From: Alphaproteobacteria bacterium
GTDB taxonomy: Bacteria; Pseudomonadota; Alphaproteobacteria; CACIAM-22H2
Direction: 5' to 3'
Assembly (NCBI GenBank): GCA_016124335.1
Contig: WGNX01000005.1
Location: 347,524 to 411,523, forward strand
DNA: 64,000 nucleotides
Below are positions 36,545-44,139 of this stretch, in pieces (position 1 is the stretch's first letter; every line of letters starts with the position of its first letter). Under the pieces are notes generated by a model. It did no database searches and was not told the DNA's origin. It worked only from the letters and a program-made list of their open reading frames with translations. The translations under genes were made by a program, and so were the position numbers.

Positions 36545-37033
36545 TCAGCCGGCCTTCACTTCGATCTTTGCGGCTTTCTTTTCCGCGGCCGGCGGTCGCG
36601 GAACTTCGACTTTCAGGACACCCTTGTCGAAGGCCGCGGCCACTTTCGAAGGATCGGCATTGAACGGCAGGTCGAAGCGCCGCAGAAACGTGCCGTAGGC
36701 GCGCTCCTTCAGGTGCATGTGCTTCTTGTCGTCGTTCTCGTCCTTTTCGTATTTGCGTTCGGCCGCGATCGTCAGGGTTCCGTCGACGAGTTCGACATGG
36801 ACGTCTTTCGGATCGATGCCGGGCAATTCGGCCTGAAAGACGAGTCCCTTGTCGGTCTCGGAAACATCGACGGCCGGGCTCAGAAACGCACCGCTCTTGG
36901 CAGTTGGCAGATTCGGCCATCCGCGCGAAGCGTCGTCGAACATCCGCTCCATGTCACGGCGCATCGCGTAGTAAGGGTCGGTGCCTGCCGAGGTCGTGAC
37001 GCGGGCGAAGGGCAGCAGGGATCTGATATCCAT
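36545..37033 (-). CDS. Small heat shock protein Hsp20/IbpA-like
   Basis: The 162-residue protein is an alpha-crystallin-type chaperone that holds unfolding proteins. After a variable N-terminal arm, the alpha-crystallin domain runs from SPAVDVSETDKGLVFQAELPGI through LTIAAERKYEKDEND to AAAFDKGVLKVEVPRPP, with the conserved A-x-x-x-n-GVL motif. The C-terminal tail is Lys/Ala-rich. The ATG follows a GGAGGA ribosome binding site. The gene lies 108 bp downstream of htpG on the same strand, with a hairpin between them. Confidence 0.93.
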   Translation of the reverse strand: MDIRSLLPFARVTTSAGTDPYYAMRRDMERMFDDASRGWPNLPTAKSGAFLSPAVDVSETDKGLVFQAELPGIDPKDVHVELVDGTLTIAAERKYEKDENDDKKHMHLKERAYGTFLRRFDLPFNADPSKVAAAFDKGVLKVEVPRPPAAEKKAAKIEVKAG

Positions 37034-37070
37034 TCCATCCTCCAATTCGATATGTCCAAAAAAAGCAGGT

Positions 37071-37097
37071 CGTTGCACACGAAGGTCCCGTGCAACG
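37071..37097 (-). repeat. Inverted repeat in the htpG-hsp20 gap
   Basis: CGTTGCAC (37071-37078) and GTGCAACG (37090-37097) are perfect 8 bp inverted arms around an 11 nt spacer. On the minus strand a run of seven T residues follows 6 nt after the stem. It may be a weak htpG terminator or a structured hsp20 5' leader. Confidence 0.55.
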
Positions 37098-37118
37098 CCC
37101 TATCTGGAGCACATCGCC

Positions 37119-37146
37119 ACCCTAGGCGGCATTGACGTGGGTCAAG
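37119..37146 (-). promoter_or_regulatory. Possible RpoH-type promoter for hsp20
   Basis: On the minus strand CTTG (37146-37143) and CCTAGGGT (37126-37119) are 16 bp apart. This is only a rough match to the alphaproteobacterial RpoH pattern (CTTG, 17-18 bp, CYTATNT). It overlaps the htpG stop region. Confidence 0.25.
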
Positions 37147-39019
37147 ACGGCGCGAAACCCGCAGCCAGCGCGTCGGCCATGCGCTTGGCGAAATCGGCGG
37201 GATCGTCGAGCTTTTCGCCCTCCACGATGCGCGCCTGGTCGAGCAGGAGTTTTGCGATCTCGCTCACGCGCGCCTGCACCGCCTGGTTTTCGCCCCTCGC
37301 GCGGACGGTTTCGGCAAGCGCCTTGACCAGCGCGTGCGACGGGTTGACCTCGAGGATGCGCCTGGACATCGATTTGAGCTGCTTGTGCTGGCGAAGCATG
37401 CGCTCGAGATGGATGTCGATATCGTTGTCGTCGGCGACGAGGCACACGGCACTTTCGGCAAGCCGCTCGCTCGCCCGCACGTCCTTGACGGATTCGCCAA
37501 GCGCCAGCCGGAACAGCGCCAGAAGCGGGGCGATGTCCGGCGCGTCGGTCTTCGCCTCGTCCTTCTTTTCCCCTTCCGCGAATTTGGCGAGATCGGCGGC
37601 ACCGCGCGTGACGGAGCGGAACTTCCTGCCCTCGAACTCGTCGGTCTGCGCGATCCAGAATTCGTCGACCGGGTCGGAAAGCAGCAGCACTTCGATGCCG
37701 CGCTTGCGGAAGCCTTCGATGTGCGGGCTGGACGCCACGGCTTTGGCATCATCGCCGGCGATGTAATAGATCGCGTCCTGGCCTTCCTTCATGCGCGCGA
37801 CATAATCGGCAAGCGACACCCATTCTTCGCCCTTCGCACTCGATTTGAAGCGCGCGAGCGAAAGCACGCGCTTGCCGTGCTCGGCATCCTCGAAGATGCC
37901 CTCTTTCAGCACTTCGCCGAAATTGCCCCAGAATTCGCCGTATCCGGCGGCATCGTCCTTGGCACGCTTTTCAAGTTCGCCCAGCACGCGGCCCGTGACG
38001 CTCTGCCGGATCTTGGTCAGGACCGGGTTGTTCTGCAGCATCTCGCGGCTGACATTGAGCGGCAGGTCTTCGGAATCGACGACCCCGCGCAGGAAGCGCA
38101 GATAGCGCGGTACGAGCCCCTCGGGCGCCTCATTCACGAAGACGCGGCGGACATAGAGCTTCACGCCGTGCCGGCGTTCCGGGGCGAACAGGTCCATCGG
38201 CCGCATGCCGGGCACGTAGAGCAGGGCGGCGTATTCGATCTTGCCTTCGGCGCGCCAGTGCAGCGTGCTCCACGGCTTGTCGAAGGCGTGCGCGACGTGG
38301 CGGTAGAATTCCTCGTGCTGCTCTTCGCTCACCTCCGCCTTCGGCCGCGTCCACGGCGCCGAGGCGCGGTTGAGCGTCTTGTCGCCGAGCACGATCGGGA
38401 TGGCGATATGGTCGGAATAGCGTCGGACGATCTCGCCGAGTTTGGCGTCGTCGAGGAACTCGCTTGCGTCGTCCTTCAGGTGCATGGTGATCGCCGTCCC
38501 GCGCTTCTCGCGCGTTCCGGCCGAAACGGCATAGCTGCCCTTGCCGTCGGATTCCCAGCGCCATGCGGCGTCCGTGCCGGCCTTGCGGGTGTCGACGACG
38601 ACCCGGTCGGCGACCATGAAGGCCGAATAGAAGCCGACGCCGAACTGGCCGATCAGCGGATTGTCCTTGCGCTGGCCTTCCTCCATCGCCTTGACGAAGG
38701 CGGCCGTGCCCGATCGCGCGATCGTGCCGAGATTGGCGACAAGCTCGTCCCTGTCCATGCCCACGCCATTGTCGGAAACGGTCAGCGTGCGCGCGTCCTT
38801 GTCGAACGAAAGCCCGATGCGGAAATCGGAATCGCCCGCCGTCAGGTCGGCCTGCTGCTGGGCGAGGAACCGCAGCTTGTCGCAGGCGTCGGAAGCATTT
38901 GAAATGAGTTCGCGCAGGAAAACCTGCCGCTCGCTGTAGAGCGAATGGGCGACGATCTCGAGCAGGCGGCTGACTTCCGCCTGGAATTCGCGCGTTTCGA
39001 CGGTCGGCTGGTCTGTCAT
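37142..39019 (-). CDS. htpG: Chaperone HtpG (Hsp90)
   Basis: HtpG is the bacterial Hsp90 chaperone. The 625-residue protein has the GHKL ATPase domain with LRELISNASDACDKLRF, LTVSDNGVGMDRDELV and IGQFGVGFYSAFMVAD. The middle domain carries RVFVNEAPEGLVPRYLRFLRGVVDSEDLPLNVSREMLQ, with the catalytic Arg, and a C-terminal dimerisation domain follows. Length is typical. A candidate RpoH promoter precedes it, and the hsp20 gene follows, so the pair looks like a small heat-shock locus. Confidence 0.97.
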   Translation of the reverse strand: MTDQPTVETREFQAEVSRLLEIVAHSLYSERQVFLRELISNASDACDKLRFLAQQQADLTAGDSDFRIGLSFDKDARTLTVSDNGVGMDRDELVANLGTIARSGTAAFVKAMEEGQRKDNPLIGQFGVGFYSAFMVADRVVVDTRKAGTDAAWRWESDGKGSYAVSAGTREKRGTAITMHLKDDASEFLDDAKLGEIVRRYSDHIAIPIVLGDKTLNRASAPWTRPKAEVSEEQHEEFYRHVAHAFDKPWSTLHWRAEGKIEYAALLYVPGMRPMDLFAPERRHGVKLYVRRVFVNEAPEGLVPRYLRFLRGVVDSEDLPLNVSREMLQNNPVLTKIRQSVTGRVLGELEKRAKDDAAGYGEFWGNFGEVLKEGIFEDAEHGKRVLSLARFKSSAKGEEWVSLADYVARMKEGQDAIYYIAGDDAKAVASSPHIEGFRKRGIEVLLLSDPVDEFWIAQTDEFEGRKFRSVTRGAADLAKFAEGEKKDEAKTDAPDIAPLLALFRLALGESVKDVRASERLAESAVCLVADDNDIDIHLERMLRQHKQLKSMSRRILEVNPSHALVKALAETVRARGENQAVQARVSEIAKLLLDQARIVEGEKLDDPADFAKRMADALAAGFAPS

Positions 39020-39050
39020 CGCTTCGGCTCCGGGTCCCGGTTTTCCGCGC

Positions 39051-39080
39051 TATCTAGGCGGAGGATCGGCGCCGCGCAAG
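39051..39080 (-). promoter_or_regulatory. Candidate RpoH-dependent promoter for htpG
   Basis: CTTG (39080-39077) and CCTAGATA (39058-39051) on the minus strand are separated by 18 bp. They resemble the recalled alphaproteobacterial RpoH consensus of CTTG, 17-18 bp, CYTATNT. Transcription would start about 25 nt before the htpG ATG at 39019. Confidence 0.4.
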
Positions 39081-39089
39081 ACCCCGATT

Positions 39090-39890
39090 CTACCAGGGGA
39101 ACTTGATGGGTTCGCCGTAGTCGCCGATGGCGGCGGTGTAGCTGACGATCCCGTTATCCGGTGCCCACGCGTGGAGCTGGAAGCCGGGCGGGTCCATGTT
39201 GAAGCACAGCGGCGCGTCGTCGCGGATGTCCATCGCGATCTGGTGCGCGGTCGAGGGCGCGACCGAGGCGATCGTGCCGGCGAAGCGGGCCTGGATCGAG
39301 CGGTGGATATGGCCGCACAGGATGCGCTCGACGTTCGGATACTTGGCGACGACCGCCGCCATCCGGTCGGAATTGGCCAGGCCCGACTTGTCCATGACCG
39401 CGATGCGCGTGCGGAAGGGCGGATGATGCAGGAAGATCATTGTCGGCTTGTCGCCGCCGGCGGCCAGCGTCCTGTCGAGCCATTCCGCGCGCGCGGCGCA
39501 CACTTCGCCGTGATGGTGCTTCGGCACCGTGGTGTCGTAGCCGATCAGGCGGACCGGAAATTCGTCGACCGCATAGTGGAAGAATTCGCTGTCGCCCACG
39601 CGCTTGCCGATTTCCGGAAACGCCTTGGCGAGCGGCCCGCGCGCGTCGTGGTTGCCCGGCACGACCAGCAGCGGCGCCTTCAACGGCTTCAGGATTTCCG
39701 TGAGGATGGCGTATTCCTCGGCCGAGCCGCGTTCGACCAGATCGCCGGTGGCGAGCACCACGTCGGGCTGGGGGTCGAGGGCATTGAGCGTCTCGACGGC
39801 CTTTTTCAGCATCGTGACGGTGTCGACGACGCCATAGGCCGGCTTGCCGTCGCGCTGGATGTGCAGGTCGGAAATCTGGGCGATGAGCAT
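39090..39890 (-). CDS. cpdA: Class III cyclic nucleotide phosphodiesterase / metallophosphoesterase (CpdA-like)
   Basis: The 266-residue protein is a calcineurin-like phosphoesterase of the CpdA/GpdQ group, which hydrolyses cAMP or phosphodiesters. All metal-binding motifs are present: SDLHIQ (D8, H10), ATGDLVERG, VPGNHDARGP, FLHHPPF and LCGHIHRS. The ATG gives MLIAQISDLH, the typical start. It is divergent from the helicase gene, with about 40 bp between their starts. Whether cAMP is the natural substrate cannot be told from sequence. Confidence 0.88.
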   Translation of the reverse strand: MLIAQISDLHIQRDGKPAYGVVDTVTMLKKAVETLNALDPQPDVVLATGDLVERGSAEEYAILTEILKPLKAPLLVVPGNHDARGPLAKAFPEIGKRVGDSEFFHYAVDEFPVRLIGYDTTVPKHHHGEVCAARAEWLDRTLAAGGDKPTMIFLHHPPFRTRIAVMDKSGLANSDRMAAVVAKYPNVERILCGHIHRSIQARFAGTIASVAPSTAHQIAMDIRDDAPLCFNMDPPGFQLHAWAPDNGIVSYTAAIGDYGEPIKFPW

Positions 39891-39932
39891 GGCTTGAATT
39901 CGCCCGCCCGAGGGCCGAGAGTCAAGGACGCG

Positions 39933-42383
39933 ATGGGCGATTCGAAGATCACTGCCGTGCTCGGGCCGACGAACACGGGCAAGACGTTCCTGGCCGTCGA
40001 GCGCATGCTCGGCCACCGTACGGGCATGATCGGCTTTCCGCTGCGCCTGCTGGCACGCGAGAATTACGAGCGCATTGCCGCCGCCAAGGGGACGGGACAG
40101 GTGGCGCTGGTCACCGGCGAGGAACGCATCGTCCCGTCGGGCGCGCGCTGGTTCGTCTGCACGGTCGAGGCCATGCCGATGGACCGCGAGGTCGGGTTCC
40201 TGGCCGTCGACGAGATCCAGATGGTCGCTGATCGCGAGCGCGGCCATGTCTTCACCGATCGCCTGCTTAACGCGCGTGGCCGCAACGAGACGATGTTCAT
40301 GGGAGCCGAAAGTGCCCGCGGCCTGATCCGTCGGCTGGTGCCCGGGGCCGAATTCGTCGTGCGTCCGCGCCTGTCGACGCTCACCTATGCGGGCCCGCGC
40401 AAGATCACCCGCCTGCCGCGCCGCTCGGCCGTCGTCGCGTTCTCGGCAGCCGAGGTCTACGAGATCGCCGAACTCGTGCGCCGGCAGCGGGGCGGGGCGG
40501 CGCTGGTCTTCGGGGCACTTTCCCCGCGCACGCGCAATGCGCAGGTCGAGATGTACCAGTCGGGCGACGTCGACTATCTGGTCGCGACCGACGCGATCGG
40601 CATGGGCCTCAACATGGATATCGACCATGTGGCCTTTGCCGCCCTCGCCAAGTTCGACGGGCGCGGCATGCGGCGGCTGGCGGCCCCGGAACTGGGACAG
40701 ATCGCGGGCCGTGCGGGCCGCAACATGACGAACGGCACGTTCGGCACCACGGCCGACGCCGGCGCGCTTGACCCCGATGTTATTTCGGCGATCGAGGATC
40801 ACCGCTATCCGGCGCTCAACCACGCCTACTGGCGGAATTCCGATCTCGATTTCCGATCGCTCGACGGGTTGCTGGCTTCGCTCGATGCGCGCGCGCCCTC
40901 GGGCGAGCTTGTGCGCGTGCGCGATGCCGACGACCATCTGGCACTCCAGCATCTCGCGCGCGATGCCGAGGTGCGCGGCAAGGCGCAGGGCCGCGTGGCG
41001 CTGCTGTGGGAGGTCGCGCGCATCCCCGATTTCCGCAAGCAGATGTCGGATTCCCATACGCGCCTGCTTGCGACGATCTTCGGCCATCTGGCGGGCCCGG
41101 CGGCACGCCTGCCGGCCGACTGGGTTGCCAAGGCGATCGCGCGGCTCGACGATCCGGACGGAGATATCGACAGGCTGCTGCAGAAGATCGCGGCGATCCG
41201 CACCTGGACGTATGTGTCGCACCGCGCCGATTGGCTGGGCGATGCCGAAACCCATCAGGCCAGGGCCCGCGCGGTCGAAGACCGCCTTTCCGATGCGCTG
41301 CATGAACGGCTGACGCAGCGCTTCGTCGACCGGCGTAACGCGGTGATCGTGCGCAAGCTCGCCGACGGCAGCGATCTGTTGGCGTCGGTCGCGGCCGACG
41401 GCGAGGTGCGTGTGGAAGGTGTCCATGCGGGCAGGCTCGACGGGTTCGAATTCCGCGCCGATCCCACACTCGATGGTGGCGCGTCGGCCGTCCGTGCTGC
41501 GGCAAACCGCGCGTTGCGGCGGGATATCGGCGTGCGCGTGCAGCGGCTGGTCGACGATCCGGATCCCGCATTCGAACTTGCGCCCGACGCGCGGATTCTC
41601 TGGCTCGGGCACGCAGTCGCACGCCTTGTCGCCGGGCCGCGCGCGCTTTCGCCGGAAATCGTGCTCGGGCGCAGCGATCTGCTTGAACCGGCACACCGGC
41701 AGGCAGTCCTGCGCCGGCTGGCCGACTGGCTTGGCGTGATGTTGCATTCGCGTCTGGCACCGCTGTTCCGGCTCGAGAGCGACGAACTGCCGCCGGCCGC
41801 GCGCGGTCTTGCCTTCGAAATCGTCGCGGCACTCGGGGCCGTGCCGGCAGCGGCACTCACCATCGCGCCGGAGACCCTCGACAAGGCGATGCTTGGTGCG
41901 CTCGGGCGCTCCGGCGTTCGTGTCGGCGTCTACGGCGCGTTCGTGCCGGCGCTCAAGGATCATGCGTCCTCGAAACTGCGCGCCCTCCTGTGGTCGGTTC
42001 ACGCGGGCGTGCCCAATGTGCAGCCGCCGTTGGGGCGCATCAGCTTCCCGATCGATGCCCATCCGCCCGGTCTGCTCGCGGCATGCCTCTATCTCCCCGC
42101 AGGACCGCTTGCCGTGCGCGCGGACCGGCTTGAAAAGCTCGCCCAATCGCTCGCGGTCGTTGGCCGCGAGGGCGCGTTCGCGATCGAACCGGCCTGGGCC
42201 CGGCTGGTGGATTGCGAGGCGGCGATCCTCCCCGCGGTCGTCGCCGCACTGGGCTATCGCATGCTGCGCGATCCGGATGCAGGTGGCCGCTTCATCGCAA
42301 AGAAGCCGCGCGCCGCGCGGGCCGGGGGGCCGGCCGACGCGCACTCGCCCTTTGCGGTTCTGGCACCGCTCAAGCGTCCGTGA
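39933..42383 (+). CDS. SUV3-like DExH RNA helicase
   Basis: The 816-residue protein resembles the alphaproteobacterial relatives of mitochondrial SUV3, helicases of RNA turnover. Walker A is GPTNTGKT at residues 11-18, motif II reads VDEIQMVAD (DEIQ), YLVATDAIGMGLNMDIDHV is motif V and GQIAGRAGRN motif VI. The long C-terminal half (about residues 290-816) carries no motif I recognise. AAGGA lies 8 nt before the ATG. The GTGA overlap with the S4-domain gene indicates a joint RNA-metabolism operon. Confidence 0.9.
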   Translation: MGDSKITAVLGPTNTGKTFLAVERMLGHRTGMIGFPLRLLARENYERIAAAKGTGQVALVTGEERIVPSGARWFVCTVEAMPMDREVGFLAVDEIQMVADRERGHVFTDRLLNARGRNETMFMGAESARGLIRRLVPGAEFVVRPRLSTLTYAGPRKITRLPRRSAVVAFSAAEVYEIAELVRRQRGGAALVFGALSPRTRNAQVEMYQSGDVDYLVATDAIGMGLNMDIDHVAFAALAKFDGRGMRRLAAPELGQIAGRAGRNMTNGTFGTTADAGALDPDVISAIEDHRYPALNHAYWRNSDLDFRSLDGLLASLDARAPSGELVRVRDADDHLALQHLARDAEVRGKAQGRVALLWEVARIPDFRKQMSDSHTRLLATIFGHLAGPAARLPADWVAKAIARLDDPDGDIDRLLQKIAAIRTWTYVSHRADWLGDAETHQARARAVEDRLSDALHERLTQRFVDRRNAVIVRKLADGSDLLASVAADGEVRVEGVHAGRLDGFEFRADPTLDGGASAVRAAANRALRRDIGVRVQRLVDDPDPAFELAPDARILWLGHAVARLVAGPRALSPEIVLGRSDLLEPAHRQAVLRRLADWLGVMLHSRLAPLFRLESDELPPAARGLAFEIVAALGAVPAAALTIAPETLDKAMLGALGRSGVRVGVYGAFVPALKDHASSKLRALLWSVHAGVPNVQPPLGRISFPIDAHPPGLLAACLYLPAGPLAVRADRLEKLAQSLAVVGREGAFAIEPAWARLVDCEAAILPAVVAALGYRMLRDPDAGGRFIAKKPRAARAGGPADAHSPFAVLAPLKRP

Positions 42384-42661
42384 CGGCAGAAGGCGCGCCG
42401 GACCGCCAGCGCATCGACACGTGGCTCTGGGTCGCGCGCTTTTGCCGCACGCGGGCGCTGGCGCAGGCCACGCTGGCCGATGGAAAGGTACGCGTGCGCG
42501 GGCGCGTTCTCGACAAGGGCGATCACGTGAAGGCCGGTGATGTGCTGACTTTGGTTGTCGGCAGCCGGCTCAGGACCGTCGAGGTGCTTGACCTTGCTTC
42601 GCGACGCGGCGATGCCGCGACTGCCCGAACGCTCTGGCGCGATCTCTACGATCCGGTTTGA
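42380..42661 (+). CDS. S4-domain RNA-binding protein (Hsp15/HslR-like)
   Basis: The 93-residue protein is a single S4 RNA-binding domain (RIDTWLWVARFCRTRALAQATLADGKVRVRGR) plus a short basic tail. It resembles E. coli Hsp15, which rescues stalled 50S subunits with peptidyl-tRNA. The GTG start overlaps the helicase stop by 4 nt. Together with the helicase it suggests RNA or ribosome quality control. Confidence 0.88.
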   Translation: MTAEGAPDRQRIDTWLWVARFCRTRALAQATLADGKVRVRGRVLDKGDHVKAGDVLTLVVGSRLRTVEVLDLASRRGDAATARTLWRDLYDPV

Positions 42662-42751
42662 CCCCTCTTCGCGCGGGGTTGCCCCCGGCACCGTGCGTGT
42701 GCTACCCGACCATCCGTTTTCGCCGTTCCGGCCTGCCCAGAGAGCGCAAAA

Positions 42752-43093
42752 ATGACCTACGTCGTCACCGAAGCCTGCGTGAAGTGCAAGTACACCGACT
42801 GCGTCGAAGTGTGCCCGGTCGACTGCTTCTATGAAGGCGAGAACATGCTCGTCATCAAGGCCGAGGAATGCATCGATTGCGGCGTGTGCGAACCGGAATG
42901 CCCGGCCGAGGCGATCGTGCCCGACACCGATCCCAAGGCGTCGAAATGGGCGGAAATGAATAACGAATATGCCGCCCAGTGGCCCAATCTGACCCGGAAG
43001 AAGGACGCCCCGGCCGACGCCGACAGCTGGAAGGGTGTTGCCGGAAAATTCGAGAAGCATTTTTCTCCCAAACCCGGCTCCGGTAATCCCTAA
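42752..43093 (+). CDS. fdxA: 7Fe ferredoxin FdxA
   Basis: The 113-residue protein is a seven-iron ferredoxin. C9, C17 and C50 are placed as ligands of the [3Fe-4S] cluster and C21, C40, C43 and C46 as ligands of the [4Fe-4S] cluster. This is the Azotobacter ferredoxin I pattern shifted by one residue. The C-terminal region ([18 protein letters not shown]) matches alphaproteobacterial FdxA. The gene sits between the S4-domain gene and carD, a recurring order in related bacteria as far as I recall. Confidence 0.95.
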   Translation: MTYVVTEACVKCKYTDCVEVCPVDCFYEGENMLVIKAEECIDCGVCEPECPAEAIVPDTDPKASKWAEMNNEYAAQWPNLTRKKDAPADADSWKGVAGKFEKHFSPKPGSGNP

Positions 43094-43473
43094 GTCCTAT
43101 CCGGAACGCCAAAAGAGACCTGAATCTCGTTAAAGGACGTGGAGCCGTGCGAAAAACGCGCGGGTAACGCGTGCTTTTTGACCATTTTTGTGATAGCTTC
43201 TTTCTGGTCGGGGTGTGGCAATTGAGCCGCACCCCGATCTTGCCCCGGGAGGGGCCGGACCGGGCCAGGCGCCCGTTTCATAACAGACCGATCTAGCAGC
43301 TATTTCAAATAGTTGTGTGATACGGCGAAAGGTTCGGCGAGCAAAAGCGGCTCTCCGGAACGGGAAATTTTTCGGTCTGGTGACCTGATGCAGGGCCGGA
43401 TCGGACAGGACGGCAGAGACAAGGGCGACGACAGGTTCGGTCGGGACGGGATTTCGAGAGGAGCTGCATTTCC
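43094..43473. other. 380 bp fdxA-carD intergenic region with structured leader
   Basis: No plausible gene is seen. The region contains a 10 bp hairpin (43210-43219 with 43226-43235, loop AATTGA, one G-T pair). A second GCCCC/GGGGC stem follows directly, then a purine-rich stretch leading to the GAGAGGAGC ribosome binding site of carD. TTGACC at 43178-43183 could be a -35 element, but the -10 is poor. A long, structured carD 5' leader is the simplest reading. Confidence 0.5.
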
Positions 43474-43998
43474 ATGACGCTACGCAAGACGACGGTACGC
43501 GAGACGGACGATCTGGGCTTTGCGGTTGGCGACCACGTCGTTTACCCGACCCACGGCGTGGGCAAGATCACGGGTCTCGAGACGCAGGAGATCGCGGGCA
43601 CCAAGCTGCGCCTCTTTGTCATCCAGTTCGACAAGGACCGCATGACGCTGCGCGTGCCGATGCTGAAGGCCAAGACCTCGGGCCTGCGTCGGCTGTGCAC
43701 CAAGAAGGAAATGCAGAACGCGCTCGCTACGCTCAAGGCCCGTGCGCGCATCCGCCGCACCATGTGGAGCCGTCGCGCGCAGGAGTACGAAGCGAAAATC
43801 AATTCCGGCGATCCCAAGGCGATCGCGGAAGTCGTGCGCGACTTGCACCGCAATGCCGGCCAGCCCGACCAGTCGTTCAGCGAACGCCAGATGTATCAGG
43901 CAGCGCTCGACCGGCTGGTGCGCGAGTTCGCGGCGGTCGAGAAGATCTCCGAAGAAACGGCTGTCCAGCGCCTCGAGGCGATGCTCAAGGCCGCCTGA
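43474..43998 (+). CDS. carD: CarD-family transcriptional regulator
   Basis: CarD-type proteins bind the RNA polymerase beta subunit and stabilise open promoter complexes, often at rRNA promoters. The 174-residue product has the RNAP-interacting Tudor-like domain (FAVGDHVVYPTHGVGKITGLE ... LRLFVIQFDKDRMTLRVPML). The helical DNA-binding domain starts near residue 75 (RRTMWSRRAQEYEAKI, then MYQAALDRLVREFAAVE). A strong Shine-Dalgarno (GAGAGGAGC) precedes the ATG and an intrinsic terminator follows. Confidence 0.95.
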   Translation: MTLRKTTVRETDDLGFAVGDHVVYPTHGVGKITGLETQEIAGTKLRLFVIQFDKDRMTLRVPMLKAKTSGLRRLCTKKEMQNALATLKARARIRRTMWSRRAQEYEAKINSGDPKAIAEVVRDLHRNAGQPDQSFSERQMYQAALDRLVREFAAVEKISEETAVQRLEAMLKAA

Positions 43999-44026
43999 TC
44001 GACGGCTGACGGTCACCGACAAAGAG

Positions 44027-44055
44027 CCCCGCCGGGCAACCGGCGGGGTTTTTTT
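44027..44055 (+). terminator. Intrinsic terminator of carD
   Basis: Perfect 9 bp arms (44027-44035 and 44040-44048) with a GCAA tetraloop are followed by seven T residues. It closes the helicase-S4-fdxA-carD region and marks the left edge of the accessory block. Confidence 0.93.
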
Positions 44056-44057
44056 GT

Positions 44058-44087
44058 TTGACATGTTGCTAACAGAGCGTGTTTCAT
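44058..44087 (+). promoter_or_regulatory. Possible sigma-70 promoter of the GGT gene
   Basis: A perfect TTGACA (44058-44063) lies just after the carD terminator. TTTCAT at 44082-44087, 18 bp further on, is a weak -10. The sequence up to the GTG at 44140 is AT-rich for this genome, which supports a promoter here. Confidence 0.35.
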
Positions 44088-44139
44088 TCGCGCATTATAC
44101 ATTCAGCAATTGTATTTTTAATCTCGCCCGCGGTGCCGC

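Noticed and set aside
39891..42344. Very long minus-strand frame opposite the SUV3-like helicase, joined in frame to the CpdA-like protein
   Set aside because: Only the last 266 residues (39090-39890) encode a recognisable protein. The rest is antisense to the helicase with its Walker A and DEIQ motifs.
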